The position numbers and the translations under genes are program-made. This document shows positions 9,988 through 18,852 of a stretch of 64,000 nt of DNA, one piece after another. The DNA is from JANQJA01 sp040880285 (lineage in GTDB: Bacteria > Pseudomonadota > Gammaproteobacteria > Pseudomonadales > Azotimanducaceae): NCBI GenBank assembly GCA_040880285.1, contig JBBDIT010000051.1:1-64000 (forward strand). The letters are read 5' to 3'. How positions within the stretch are numbered: the first letter of the stretch is position 1; every line of letters starts with the position of its first letter. The notes beneath the pieces are model-generated. The model searched no databases. It was not told the DNA's origin and saw nothing but the letters and a program-made list of their open reading frames with translations.

Positions 9988-10866
9988 ATGGCTGACCGCA
10001 AGGCGAGTCCCACGTCACACTCCTACTTTTCACAGCGACTACGCCTGCATTATCTTGATTGGGGAAATGAAGATGCACCGCCACTGTTGCTGGTGCATGG
10101 CAATCGGGATCACTGCCACAACTGGGACTGGGTCGCACAGGAATTACGCGATGACTATCATATTATTGCCCCTGACTTTCGCGGACATGGTGATTCTCAA
10201 TGGGTGATTGGCAGCGCCTATAGCCATAGCGAATACATCTATGATCTGGCGCAGTTGATTCATCAACGCGACCTTGCACCACTGCATATTATTGCCCACT
10301 CCCTGGGGGGCGGCGTTGCGTTGCGCTATGCCGGGATCTATCCGGAACACATCAAGAAAATGGTGGTGATTGAAGGCTGGGGTGGGCCACCGTCGATGTA
10401 CAATCGCGAATCCACCCATCAGCGTATGCAAAACTGGATTAACCAGACACGCAAGATGGCTGGTCGGCTACCGAAACGCTATGCAAACCTTGAAGAAGCT
10501 TATGAACGGATGCAGGCAGCAAACAAGCATTTGAGCGCCGAACAGGCACGACACCTGACAATCCACGGTAGTAGCCAGAATGAAGACGGCACCTATAGCT
10601 GGAAGTTCGATAATTACACCCATGTTATGGCGCCGTTTGATATGACCATGGAACAGTCCCATGAGTTGTGGGCGCGTATCGAGTCACCCATTCTGCTGGT
10701 GAGTGGCGCAGAAAGCTGGATGGGCCAGGGCAGGCGGGATAACCCGACGGATTACTTCTCCAATGCGACCCACATCCAGATGGAAGATGCGGGGCACTGG
10801 GTGCATCACGACCGGCTGAGCGAGTTTCTCAAACTGTGCAGGGATTTTTTTGACGACCAGGATTGA
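9988..10866 (+). CDS. Alpha/beta hydrolase
   Basis: Cytoplasmic hydrolase of 292 residues. The oxyanion strand-loop HGNRDHCHNW, the nucleophile elbow AHSLGGG (Ser105) and the late histidine in EDAGHWVHHD give a complete triad with an acid near VSGAESWMG. The fold fits esterases, C-C hydrolases or dehalogenase-like enzymes; the substrate is unknown. The gene is transcribed away from the DUF1631 gene. Its stop codon falls inside a 13-base tandem repeat (10850-10888), so the last residues FDDQD are encoded by the repeat. Confidence 0.9.
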   Translation: MADRKASPTSHSYFSQRLRLHYLDWGNEDAPPLLLVHGNRDHCHNWDWVAQELRDDYHIIAPDFRGHGDSQWVIGSAYSHSEYIYDLAQLIHQRDLAPLHIIAHSLGGGVALRYAGIYPEHIKKMVVIEGWGGPPSMYNRESTHQRMQNWINQTRKMAGRLPKRYANLEEAYERMQAANKHLSAEQARHLTIHGSSQNEDGTYSWKFDNYTHVMAPFDMTMEQSHELWARIESPILLVSGAESWMGQGRRDNPTDYFSNATHIQMEDAGHWVHHDRLSEFLKLCRDFFDDQD

Positions 10867-10888
10867 CGACCAGGTTTGACGACCAGGA
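10850..10888. repeat. Three 13-bp tandem repeats across a stop codon
   Basis: The unit TTGACGACCAGGA occurs three times head to tail (middle copy ends in T): 10850-10862, 10863-10875 and 10876-10888. The stop codon of the hydrolase (10864-10866) is in the second unit. Since 13 is not a multiple of three, gain or loss of a unit would change the C-terminal end. Confidence 0.9.
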
Positions 10889-10911
10889 TCCTTGGCTGCT
10901 TCGCGACCACG

Positions 10912-12333
10912 TCAGGGTTTGACCACGCCGTAAAGTTTTATGTGGTCGATTAATACATCTCGCACCAGCAAGCCCTTGTCGGAGACGATTACCGCATCCG
11001 GGGACCGCCTCTTCGCCTGGGCGCCGACAAAGCTGTTGGTGCCGAATGTGTAGATTTTGTCGTCTATAATTTCGTCGATACGGTAGTGTTGTTCGCCATC
11101 CATCGTAAGTATTTTCTTTAGGGTTGCGCCGTCCGTGGTTACGGTGACGAGCGTGTTGCCGAAAGGTTCAATGTTCCAGATATGGCGGGCAGTGATAGTA
11201 CCCTCGCGAATAGTGTCCCTTATGCCACCCATATTATAAAAGCCGAAGGGCGTATCGGTGGCGTCAGCCAGTATGGCTTCCAGTATCGGGCGTAATTCCG
11301 GGCGGGTATAGGTTTTGTCCGCCTCGGCTATCTGGATATCCACGAGTTCTTCCACACGAGCTTCCCATTCGGCGACTTTCGCTTCCACCGCCGGATCCGG
11401 TGGTGGAAGTTCGGCTGCCGGAATCAATCCGCCCTTAAGGTGTGTGATGCCCCCCTTGTCGACATCCACCATCATGTCGAGGTAACCGACATGCGTCCCG
11501 TAATAGTTTGCCTGGACAACGTAGGTGTCATTGACCCGCACTGGTGGATCCACCAGTGTGTGGGAGTGGCCGCCCACGATGATGTCGATACCATCGATGT
11601 CCCGTGCCAGTTGTTTTTCCTCCTCATGGCCTACATGGGAAACAGCGATGACCAGATCCACGTGAGGACGTACCGCCCTTACTACAGCAGCCAGTGAATA
11701 CAGGGGTGGGCCAAACGATATGCCTTCATTGCCAGTCGGCGTAATCATGTTTGGCGTGTAGTCGGTGATGAGCCCAATGATCGCAATCGTGATGCCGTTG
11801 ACTTCCTGAATCAATGCTGGTGAATCCGCGATCAGATTGCCTCCGGGAGCAAAGGCATTAGCACTGAGTAAGGGATAATCCGCGATTTCCCGAAACTTCT
11901 CAATCCGTTCGTAGCCATGATCGAATTCGTGATTGCCGATGGCGCCGGCATCATAGCCCACCATATTCAGGACTTCGAAAATGGGTGCCCCCTTGAACAT
12001 GGTTGAAACGGGCGTGCCAGAGATCGCATCGCCGGCATCGAGTACCAGTACACCGTCTCTGTTTGCGCGGGTCTGTTTGACCAATGCGGCGATGCGGGCG
12101 GCACCGGCATACTCGTTTTCCTGCTTGATATGACCATGAAAGTCATTGGTGTGAATAAGCACCAGGCTGCGTTCTTCGGCGAGCGCCGCGACAGAAAAAC
12201 TAGAAAGTACGATTGACAGCACGATCGGCAGCACGATCGACAGTACAGAGAGGGCTGACAATGGTCGAGTTATGCGGGTGCTTATACAGTTTCTCATAAG
12301 GGTGCTCATACCGTTGCTCATGCCGGTGCTCAT
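10912..12333 (-). CDS. Exported 5'-nucleotidase / UshA-like metallophosphatase
   Basis: Periplasmic or surface phosphatase that releases nucleosides or phosphate. The N-terminal catalytic domain has HTNDFHG, DAGDAISGTP, GNHEFDHG and GGHSHT. The C-terminal 5'-nucleotidase substrate domain includes FYNMGGIRDTI and WNIEPFGNTLV. At 473 aa it is shorter than UshA (about 550). The signal peptide is odd: four in-frame ATGs at 12333, 12321, 12309 and 12297, each in a 12-base repeat, precede a core made of repeated IVL units. The first ATG overlaps the stop of the upstream gene (ATGA), which supports that start and an operon. Expression may respond to phosphate, but no site is seen. Confidence 0.9.
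   Translation of the reverse strand: MSTGMSNGMSTLMRNCISTRITRPLSALSVLSIVLPIVLSIVLSSFSVAALAEERSLVLIHTNDFHGHIKQENEYAGAARIAALVKQTRANRDGVLVLDAGDAISGTPVSTMFKGAPIFEVLNMVGYDAGAIGNHEFDHGYERIEKFREIADYPLLSANAFAPGGNLIADSPALIQEVNGITIAIIGLITDYTPNMITPTGNEGISFGPPLYSLAAVVRAVRPHVDLVIAVSHVGHEEEKQLARDIDGIDIIVGGHSHTLVDPPVRVNDTYVVQANYYGTHVGYLDMMVDVDKGGITHLKGGLIPAAELPPPDPAVEAKVAEWEARVEELVDIQIAEADKTYTRPELRPILEAILADATDTPFGFYNMGGIRDTIREGTITARHIWNIEPFGNTLVTVTTDGATLKKILTMDGEQHYRIDEIIDDKIYTFGTNSFVGAQAKRRSPDAVIVSDKGLLVRDVLIDHIKLYGVVKP
12206..12241 (-). repeat. 12-bp tandem repeats in a signal-peptide core
   Basis: Three 12-base units (12206-12217, 12218-12229, 12230-12241), differing at one to three positions, encode (S/P)IVL repeats in the hydrophobic core of the nucleotidase signal peptide. 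A second set of 12-base units at about 12295-12333 repeats ATGAGCA at the start. Both sets keep the frame, so copy-number change would lengthen or shorten the leader only. Confidence 0.8.
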
Positions 12334-13445
12334 ACCGGTGTTATCCCGGGGACTCCGCCGGGTACGCTTAGCCGGGGATTAAACCATTCTATCAAATCCG
12401 GATTTTCAGTCCGGGCGTAAGTGTGTGATAAGTCTTCGATCTCCTTGAAAGTCAATTGTGCGCCAGCGCGTTCGAGCTCATCGCGTGCCATATAGGCGGC
12501 TTCGATGGGGAACATCCAGTCGAGCGTCCCATGGACCAGGTAGATGGGTTTCCCATCGGCATACTGGAGACGATCGGTCATGGCGATTTGTGAATGTAGC
12601 ACGCTCGAAAACGGCGCCAGGTGCGTGAACGGAGAGTCCTCGTTAAGACCGGCCAGAAGGGAGTAGGTTCCGCCGTCGGACATACCGGTCAAGAGAATAT
12701 GTTGCTCGTCGATTGGCCAGACAGACCTGACGAAGTCAAGCATTGACAAGAGCGCAGGCAGATCGTGTTCTTCTCCCATCAGCGACCAGGTCTCCATTTT
12801 CGCGGTGGGCGCAAGTAGCAGGAAACCACGCGTGCGTGCTTCCCTCAGCCATGACCACAGGAAGTCCGCGCCATGCCCGGATCCACCATGCAAGGCAATG
12901 ACCAGTGACGCGGGCGTGTCCGGCTCTAGATTTTCGGGGATATAAAAGGTGAAGCCGCCACGGGAATTCCGGTCGTTATCGGCGTTAAAAAGTCCGTTCT
13001 TCTCACTGGTTGCGCCCTCAATGAGCTGTTGCGTCAACAACTTGTTTTCGCGTGCAGCGCGCTCCAGGAAATATTGGCTGACGGGCGTCCAGACCGTGCT
13101 TAGTGGGAAGATAAATTCCTGCGCGCGACACTGCGCGCGCATTGCCTTCATAACATTACCCGGGCCCTGGTCGTAAATTTGAATTCCGTTGCATGCACGT
13201 AGCGCATACTCCGTGCTGTTGCTGATCTGCTGGCCGAGTCCAGCAAGGTCTGCAGGGAAAGTGAGGCGATCGAATACTTTTCTTGCTGCAGCTAACTGGT
13301 CAGCAAACGGTGATATGAATTCGGCCAATTGATCGTAACGTCCAGGATGGAGATTACGCTGCAAATGTTCAAATGCTTCGAGGGTCATCAGCAGTTTCGG
13401 CACCAGGTCTGTAATCGAGTCGAGCAGTTGATCGTCAGTTGCCAT
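12330..13445 (-). CDS. Alpha/beta hydrolase of phospholipase/carboxylesterase type
   Basis: A 371-residue protein with an alpha-helical N-terminal region (about 1-160, no recognised domain) followed by a dienelactone-hydrolase or feruloyl-esterase-like fold. It has the oxyanion segment IALHGGSGHG, the nucleophile elbow GMSDGG, an acid near VHGTLDWMFP and a histidine in LSHTYA. It has no signal peptide. It overlaps the nucleotidase gene by 4 bases (ATGA) and is first in that two-gene operon. It diverges from rluA with about 50 bases between them. Substrate unknown; the long helical N-terminus is unusual for the family. Confidence 0.85.
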   Translation of the reverse strand: MATDDQLLDSITDLVPKLLMTLEAFEHLQRNLHPGRYDQLAEFISPFADQLAAARKVFDRLTFPADLAGLGQQISNSTEYALRACNGIQIYDQGPGNVMKAMRAQCRAQEFIFPLSTVWTPVSQYFLERAARENKLLTQQLIEGATSEKNGLFNADNDRNSRGGFTFYIPENLEPDTPASLVIALHGGSGHGADFLWSWLREARTRGFLLLAPTAKMETWSLMGEEHDLPALLSMLDFVRSVWPIDEQHILLTGMSDGGTYSLLAGLNEDSPFTHLAPFSSVLHSQIAMTDRLQYADGKPIYLVHGTLDWMFPIEAAYMARDELERAGAQLTFKEIEDLSHTYARTENPDLIEWFNPRLSVPGGVPGITPV

Positions 13446-13495
13446 CCGGGAGTATGCTATCGTGTGAATTGATTTTCAGGACTATACGAGAAATT

Positions 13496-14239
13496 GTGGA
13501 CAACTTCACCGCGCACATTCCACCGCCTTGTCACGAGGAAGTGGAAATCGTCTATGTTGATGACCACCTTCTGGTAGTGAATAAACCCGCCGGGCTGCTT
13601 TCCGTACCGGGACGTTTCGTCAAGGATTGCGTGCATCATCGCCTGTTGTATGAATACGCAGATGCAGCCATTGTGCATCGGCTGGATCTGGATACTTCGG
13701 GCCTGATGGTGTTGACGAGATCAAAGCTTGCAGCCCAGGAAGTCAGCCGCCAATTTCGTGAGCGCCTGGTCAAGAAGGAGTATATAGCGATGGTATGGGG
13801 AAGGCTCGATCCAGAGACTGGCAGGATCGACCTGCCGCTGTCGGGAGACCCGACTAATCGCCCCCGACATAGAGTTGAGTTTGAATCCGGCAAGGAAGCG
13901 ATCACGGACTATGAAGTGCTTTGCGGCACCGTTGACCAGAGCCTCGTTCGACTCAAACCGCTAACGGGAAGAAGTCATCAACTCAGGGTACATCTGGCAC
14001 ATTTGGGCCATCCAATACTCGGTTGTGATCTCTACGCCCACGATGCAGCGTTTAAGGCAGCGTCCCGCCTGATGTTGCATGCGAGCAAGCTGTCACTGGT
14101 CCACCCTGGATCTGGTGACACGGTGACATTCCAGCACGGTGCTGCACACCTGCTCGACGCCCTGCCAGATACAGGACGCGGCTTTGGCCCCCTGCTGGAT
14201 GCCCTGCAGGCGAGAGATCAGTTCACCGAAAATTTTTGA
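13496..14239 (+). CDS. rluA: RluA-type pseudouridine synthase
   Basis: Isomerises uridine in stable RNA. E. coli RluA modifies 23S rRNA U746 and tRNA U32. The catalytic motif HRLDLDTSGLMV holds the essential aspartate, and VVNKPAGLLSVPG, NRPRHRVEFESGK and LKPLTGRSHQLRVHL align along the whole of E. coli RluA by memory. There is no S4 domain, as in RluA. I prefer the GTG at 13496 because it makes the N-terminus match RluA; ATG 13454 or TTG 13439 would add residues and crowd the divergent gene. The C-terminus runs about 20-30 residues beyond the E. coli protein. Confidence 0.88.
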   Translation: MDNFTAHIPPPCHEEVEIVYVDDHLLVVNKPAGLLSVPGRFVKDCVHHRLLYEYADAAIVHRLDLDTSGLMVLTRSKLAAQEVSRQFRERLVKKEYIAMVWGRLDPETGRIDLPLSGDPTNRPRHRVEFESGKEAITDYEVLCGTVDQSLVRLKPLTGRSHQLRVHLAHLGHPILGCDLYAHDAAFKAASRLMLHASKLSLVHPGSGDTVTFQHGAAHLLDALPDTGRGFGPLLDALQARDQFTENF

Positions 14240-14369
14240 ACTCAGCTGCTGAAGTTGCAGACTAAATAAAGGACAGCGTCCTGAATTCTCTGCCAGACGT
14301 TTGAATAGACCCTGGAACAGAACCCTTGAGCAGGCCCCCAAACGACCCTGCCAGGATGGAAACACGCTT

Positions 14370-15506
14370 ATGAGATCATGGTTACTGGTTAGTCTGCTCT
14401 TGCTCGGTGGCTGCGAAACGATGAGTACCGCGCCCCAAGAGGACATTGATCGCCTGCTATCGGGAGAAGTCTTGTTTGGTGAGCGTATTGATGCGGCCTC
14501 TCCTGTGCCGATGCTGGCGCTGGATGATCAGATGAAGCAGTACGTCGACTCCAAGACCCGTGGAGTGCGCCATGCCGGGTTGAAGCTCAAGCAACTGTTA
14601 CAGGGTATGGTCGACGATGGGCTCCTGACGCTGGAATATGATCCAAACCTGACACACTCGGCACGGGAAACCTTCTATTCAAGACAAGGGAACTGCATGT
14701 CGTTTTCGGTTTTGTTCCTGGCGCTGGCCCGGGAGGCTGGTCTCGACGCCCGGTTTCAGATCGTCGATGTCCCACCCAACTTTTCGTCTGAGGGTGAACT
14801 GGTGCTGCTCAATGAGCACATCAATGTTGTCGTCCAGGATATTCGCCACGACGGTATGTATACCCGTGATCACGTGGTTGATTTCAATACGGCGGAATAT
14901 TCCGGTAACTATGACATGAAGCGAGTTTCCGATGACTACATGCAGGCGCTGTTCCATAGTAACCAGGCGGTTGAACACTTGTACCTGGGTGATGAGCGAG
15001 CCGCTTTTGCGCAGTTAAAGACAGCGCTTGGTTACGAGGAAAGTATTGCTGGTCTTTGGGTAAACCTGGGTGTTTTGTACGCACGGAAAGGATTCGATGA
15101 TGATGCAATCACTGCCTATAAGCAGGCATTGTGGTACAAGTCTTCCAATCGTAGTGCGCTGGTGAATCTGGCGCTTGCCTACGAGCGAGTCGGGCTGACG
15201 GAGCAAGCAAAGATTTATCGAGGCCGGGTCGATTACTATCGGACCCTCAATCCTTACTACCACTATTACCTGGCACGGGATGCCTATAGTTTGGCCGATT
15301 ATCAATCAGCGCTGACACATATTGCCAACGCCATCAAACGCAAGAACAATGAACACCAGTTTTATCGGGTACGCGGCCTTGCGGAGTATGCGCTTGGAGA
15401 TCGTAAAGCGGCACAGGCCAGTCTTGAGACAGCCGAATCATTGGCCGGGCGCGAAGATATTGCGGCGCAGTACAGCAGTAAACTGGAAGCGATAAAGGAC
15501 GGCTAA
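14370..15506 (+). CDS. Lipoprotein with transglutaminase-like and TPR domains
   Basis: The ATG at 14370 (GGATGGAAA upstream) starts a lipoprotein signal with lipobox LLGGC, so the mature protein is lipid-anchored in the envelope. Residues about 90-180 look like a transglutaminase-like cysteine-peptidase fold, with Cys in RQGNCMSFSVLF, His in NEHINVVV and Asp in HVVDFN. Residues about 200-375 form TPR repeats (for example GLWVNLGVLYARKGFDDDAI). Related proteins are scaffolds or hydrolases in envelope assembly, but the role here is not known. An upstream in-frame start at 14301 would bury the signal peptide and was rejected. Confidence 0.85.
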   Translation: MRSWLLVSLLLLGGCETMSTAPQEDIDRLLSGEVLFGERIDAASPVPMLALDDQMKQYVDSKTRGVRHAGLKLKQLLQGMVDDGLLTLEYDPNLTHSARETFYSRQGNCMSFSVLFLALAREAGLDARFQIVDVPPNFSSEGELVLLNEHINVVVQDIRHDGMYTRDHVVDFNTAEYSGNYDMKRVSDDYMQALFHSNQAVEHLYLGDERAAFAQLKTALGYEESIAGLWVNLGVLYARKGFDDDAITAYKQALWYKSSNRSALVNLALAYERVGLTEQAKIYRGRVDYYRTLNPYYHYYLARDAYSLADYQSALTHIANAIKRKNNEHQFYRVRGLAEYALGDRKAAQASLETAESLAGREDIAAQYSSKLEAIKDG

Positions 15507-15595
15507 GCCTGAAGCCGCAGTTTTGCAAACTGGAGAATCGATACCTAAAGGCCGTTCAAAAAGTCCATGCTAATGGCCCATAGTGGGAACGCATG

Positions 15596-15628
15596 AAAAA
15601 AGCCCCGGCAAAGTTCGCCGGGGCTTTT
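15596..15628. terminator. Bidirectional rho-independent terminator
   Basis: AGCCCCGGC and GCCGGGGCT form a 9-bp GC-rich stem with a 7-base loop. A T-run follows on the plus strand and an A-run (T-run on the minus strand) precedes it. It lies between the convergent ends of the TPR lipoprotein (15506) and the third TBDR gene (15651) and can serve both. Confidence 0.92.
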
Positions 15629-15650
15629 GCGTCAGGTGACTCGTGCGCGG

Positions 15651-18452
15651 TTAGAATTTTACCTGGGCGCGAGCATAGTAGTAACGACCCTGGGTATCAT
15701 AGCTAAATTGAAGCGTATTCATGTCATCGTAAGCACTGACATAAGGTGGCTCTTCATCCAGCAGATTGCGAATACCCGCTGACAAAGTAATGTTGTCAAA
15801 CTGATAGTAGCCGTTGACGTCCAGATACCAGATAGAAGCCGCCGTATTCTCGAGGTTTCCGGGGAGCGCATTGATGTCGTCCGCTTCGTCCATAAATTTG
15901 GCTACAATCGTAGCGCCCCAGTCATCTGTCGTCAGCGTGGCACTATAGTTCACCTGCCATTCAGCAAAGGCTGCGGGATTGCCGAAGGCAGGGTCGCCTC
16001 CGAACATGCCCGCAAGTTCGACCAGCGTGCCGCCCTGGAAGGGCAGGTAGTCATACTGATGCAAGTAGGTGCCGGTTGCACGAAGGTCAATGCGGCCAAG
16101 ACCCGTGTCGAAACCATAGTCGACCTGGAAGTCAACACCACTGGTCTCATAAGTTGCAAGGTTTGCGCTCGTCTGCAAAATACCAGAGAGTTGCTGGTTT
16201 GCATTGCGTCGAGCCGGGGCACTTGTGCTTGGAGTCTCGTCCACACCGGGGAACGCCGGACCGACAATCAGTGCACACAAGGGATCAGAGAATGCCGCAC
16301 TTGCGTAACATTGGCTGATGACTTCAGAGGTGGGTGCACTTCCCACGGCGTCGGTGATCTCAACCTGAAAGTAATCAAGACTCACGGTGAGGCCCTCAAC
16401 CATGCGGGGCGTCAGAACCACACCAAAGGTGATGGTTTCTGAAGTTTCCGGTTCAAGGTTCGGGTTACCGCCCTGAAGCGTGGTTGCCTGGAATGTGGCC
16501 AGGTTAAAGGTCGGCGCCAATCCGTCTGCCTGACAATTTGCAATGGTGTTTGCGTTCAGGGCCGGATTGCTCCCATAGTTGCGGCAAGGGTCTGTGTAGG
16601 ACTCGGCTGATTGCTGTTGTCCCAGAAATAGCTCCGCAATGTTCGGTGCGCGGAAGCCCTCAGCGAAGGTCGCTCGAAAGCGAACGTCGTCAATTGGTGC
16701 CCATTCTGCAGCAACCTTGAATACCGTGTCCGAGTCAGACAGGAAGTCGACGTCGGTCCAGCGCGCGGACGCTTCTACCGTGAGGAGCTCAGCCATGGGC
16801 GCACCGGACAGCAGCGGAAGAACTAACTCACCATAGAACTCATCGACTTCATATTTTCCGGCAGTGACATTGCCAGGCGTTGCAAAGATAGCGCCAACCG
16901 CGGCGCCCCCGTCAGGATTCGATGCCGCTGACTCACGACGATTTTCATAGCCCAGAGCCCAGCCAATATTTCCGCCAGGCAATTCAACTGGCATATCTCC
17001 AGACACATTTGCCTGCAGGATATTTAGCGTGGATTCGTCCTTGGTGTTGACACCGACGAAACCGAACGCGACCTGTGCCTGTGTCATGCTGTCTGCAATA
17101 AACGGATTCCATACGCCTGGGCAGCCATTAACGCTTGCCGCGCAAAGTGCAGGATCCAGCATTTCGTCAATGAAGGGTCGTACTGCTCTTCCCTTATCGC
17201 GCTGAGAGTCTTCCCACTTGGCTAGTGTGTAATTAAGGTCCCAGTAGATGCCGTTCCCGATGTCGCCATCCAGACCAACCCCTATTCGCCATGTACTGAC
17301 ATCCTGTGTGAAGGCCCGGCCACCAGACTCGGTGATACGGCGGGAAACCGAGACGCCCTGAGGTGAGGTGCAAAGCGGGTTGCTGGCACAAAGTGCGTCT
17401 CCAAACGGGTTATTCGGATGAGTTGCAGGTACGACCGGACTCCAGAAAGTGCCGACAGGCGCGAGCAACTGATCGGATTCCCGGTTACTGAAGTTCATTT
17501 CGAGCGACGCATTTACCTGCCCCAACGCGCTTGCATCAATGATTTCATAGTTTGCCGAGGCATAAGCGCTGAACACATCCTGTGGAGTGGTCAGGTAACT
17601 GAGCGCGGCAAAGTTGAAACCATCAAGGGCGGGATCAAACGGACGCACAGTCGAGCCATCAAGGACATGTCCGCCGATAGCAGAATCTGCTCCCTGAGGT
17701 GAAAACTGCGCCGGCGTGGTCGTCGGGCTGCCACCACAAATCAACCGGGTACCGTCATCAAAGAATGGACAGGCCGAAAAGGCTCGATCACCCTGACGAA
17801 TCTCTTCGCGTTTAGTGACCTGTGCGCCCAGGACAAAATTGCCTCCGTCGAAGGTATTACCAAATACCATCGACAGGTTTGTCTGGTCGCCGTCGCTTTC
17901 GTCGGTGATATCGTAACCAAAATTGATATCGACACCTTCGAAATCACGTTTTGTGATGATGTTCACGACACCGGCAATTGCATCTGAACCGTACACGGTT
18001 GAAGCACCATCACGGAGCACCTCGATACGCTCAATGATCGCTGTAGGGATCACGTTGAGATCCACATAGCCGTTGACGGATGCAGAGGCGAATCGCTTGC
18101 CATTGACCAGCGTCAAGGTCCTGTTTGGCCCGAGACCACGCAGGGACACGGTGGCATGACCAGGGTTGCCATTGTTAACGCCGGCACCAAGATCGCCACC
18201 GTTGACTGCTGGTAAATCCTGGATAAAGTTCTCGAGCGTCAGGTTCCCCGACGCATTCAACTCCTGCTGCGAGAGGATCGATATCGGGCTGATACTGGAT
18301 GAATCATCTCGCCTGATTCGTGAGCCTGTAACAACAACCTCTTCCATCATACTTTCATCTGCGGCGACTGCCGGAGCACTGGGCAGGGCCAAAATCATAG
18401 CGGCCGCGGCTAGCGTCCCGACGGACTTTGCCGTTCGGTTTTTTCTAAACAT
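15651..18452 (-). CDS. TonB-dependent receptor
   Basis: Complete 933-residue outer-membrane receptor. It has a signal peptide (MFRKNRTAKSVGTL...APAVAA), a TonB box MEEVVVTGSRIRRDD, and a plug with IERIEVLRDGASTVYGSDAI and GVVNIITKRDF. The 22-strand barrel ends YYYARAQVKF, with the terminal phenylalanine needed for Bam insertion. The GSRIRRDDSS and TLVNGKRF plug type is common in receptors for oligosaccharides, peptides or unknown organics in Alteromonadales- and Xanthomonadales-like bacteria. It is monocistronic: bidirectional terminator after it, and a long structured leader before it (18484-18568) ending in five Gs before the ATG. Substrate not readable. Confidence 0.95.
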   Translation of the reverse strand: MFRKNRTAKSVGTLAAAAMILALPSAPAVAADESMMEEVVVTGSRIRRDDSSSISPISILSQQELNASGNLTLENFIQDLPAVNGGDLGAGVNNGNPGHATVSLRGLGPNRTLTLVNGKRFASASVNGYVDLNVIPTAIIERIEVLRDGASTVYGSDAIAGVVNIITKRDFEGVDINFGYDITDESDGDQTNLSMVFGNTFDGGNFVLGAQVTKREEIRQGDRAFSACPFFDDGTRLICGGSPTTTPAQFSPQGADSAIGGHVLDGSTVRPFDPALDGFNFAALSYLTTPQDVFSAYASANYEIIDASALGQVNASLEMNFSNRESDQLLAPVGTFWSPVVPATHPNNPFGDALCASNPLCTSPQGVSVSRRITESGGRAFTQDVSTWRIGVGLDGDIGNGIYWDLNYTLAKWEDSQRDKGRAVRPFIDEMLDPALCAASVNGCPGVWNPFIADSMTQAQVAFGFVGVNTKDESTLNILQANVSGDMPVELPGGNIGWALGYENRRESAASNPDGGAAVGAIFATPGNVTAGKYEVDEFYGELVLPLLSGAPMAELLTVEASARWTDVDFLSDSDTVFKVAAEWAPIDDVRFRATFAEGFRAPNIAELFLGQQQSAESYTDPCRNYGSNPALNANTIANCQADGLAPTFNLATFQATTLQGGNPNLEPETSETITFGVVLTPRMVEGLTVSLDYFQVEITDAVGSAPTSEVISQCYASAAFSDPLCALIVGPAFPGVDETPSTSAPARRNANQQLSGILQTSANLATYETSGVDFQVDYGFDTGLGRIDLRATGTYLHQYDYLPFQGGTLVELAGMFGGDPAFGNPAAFAEWQVNYSATLTTDDWGATIVAKFMDEADDINALPGNLENTAASIWYLDVNGYYQFDNITLSAGIRNLLDEEPPYVSAYDDMNTLQFSYDTQGRYYYARAQVKF

Positions 18453-18852
18453 TGATTACCCCCAACTTGGATAACTACTCATTCAGACTTCTTATGGAAG
18501 TCTGCCCCCGGGCGACCGCGATAGACGGTCGTGAGCGATGTGCAGCAAGGCACATGGCACTGCCCGGGAAAATTGTAACGTATGAGAAGCTAAATCCCTC
18601 AATAAAAAAATCAAAAAAATTGAAGAATTTGCAGAGTTGACAATAACCTATTGAATAATAACCATTTAATTCTTCGTCAAAGTGAAGAAAAACCTCGTAT
18701 ACGCCTCGTTTATCACGCCAATATCGACGCTTCAGGTCAGCTTCGGGTTAATAGGCGCTGGCCCGGGGTAAGACGTGTCGGGGATGAGTTCGGTTTCGGA
18801 GGGGGATGGTTCGCCGGTTTGGTATTGCGCTGGTGGTTGCCGGGTGTCCCGA
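18453..18852. other. Gene-free region holding TBDR promoter and leader
   Basis: These 400 bases lie between the TBDR start and the VWA stop, both on the minus strand. Read on the minus strand, an AT-rich segment (about 18575-18645) has a TACAAT -10-like hexamer near 18573-18578 with TTGAGG 19 bases upstream, just before the structured leader. The part 18650-18852 holds no convincing ORF or terminator. Confidence 0.4.
18484..18568 (-). promoter_or_regulatory. Candidate structured 5' leader (three-way junction plus hairpin)
   Basis: On the TBDR mRNA a closing stem CCCGGG/CCCGGG (18563-18568 with 18507-18512) encloses two perfect 6-bp hairpins: ATGTGC/GCACAT (18550-18555 with 18538-18543) and CGACCG/CGGTCG (18526-18531 with 18513-18518). 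Two bases further, an 8-bp hairpin (18497-18504 with 18484-18491, 5-base loop) follows. The ribosome site GGGGG and the ATG come 20-32 bases later. It does not match the cobalamin riboswitch motifs I know. A regulatory RNA role is inference from pairing and position. Confidence 0.45.

Noticed and set aside
14257..14275. AGGAC/GTCCT hairpin after rluA as a terminator
   Set aside because: Five-base stem without a T-run; too weak to call.
18484..18568. Cobalamin riboswitch
   Set aside because: No recognisable B12-box or core sequence, and the size (about 85 bases) is too small for the usual class.
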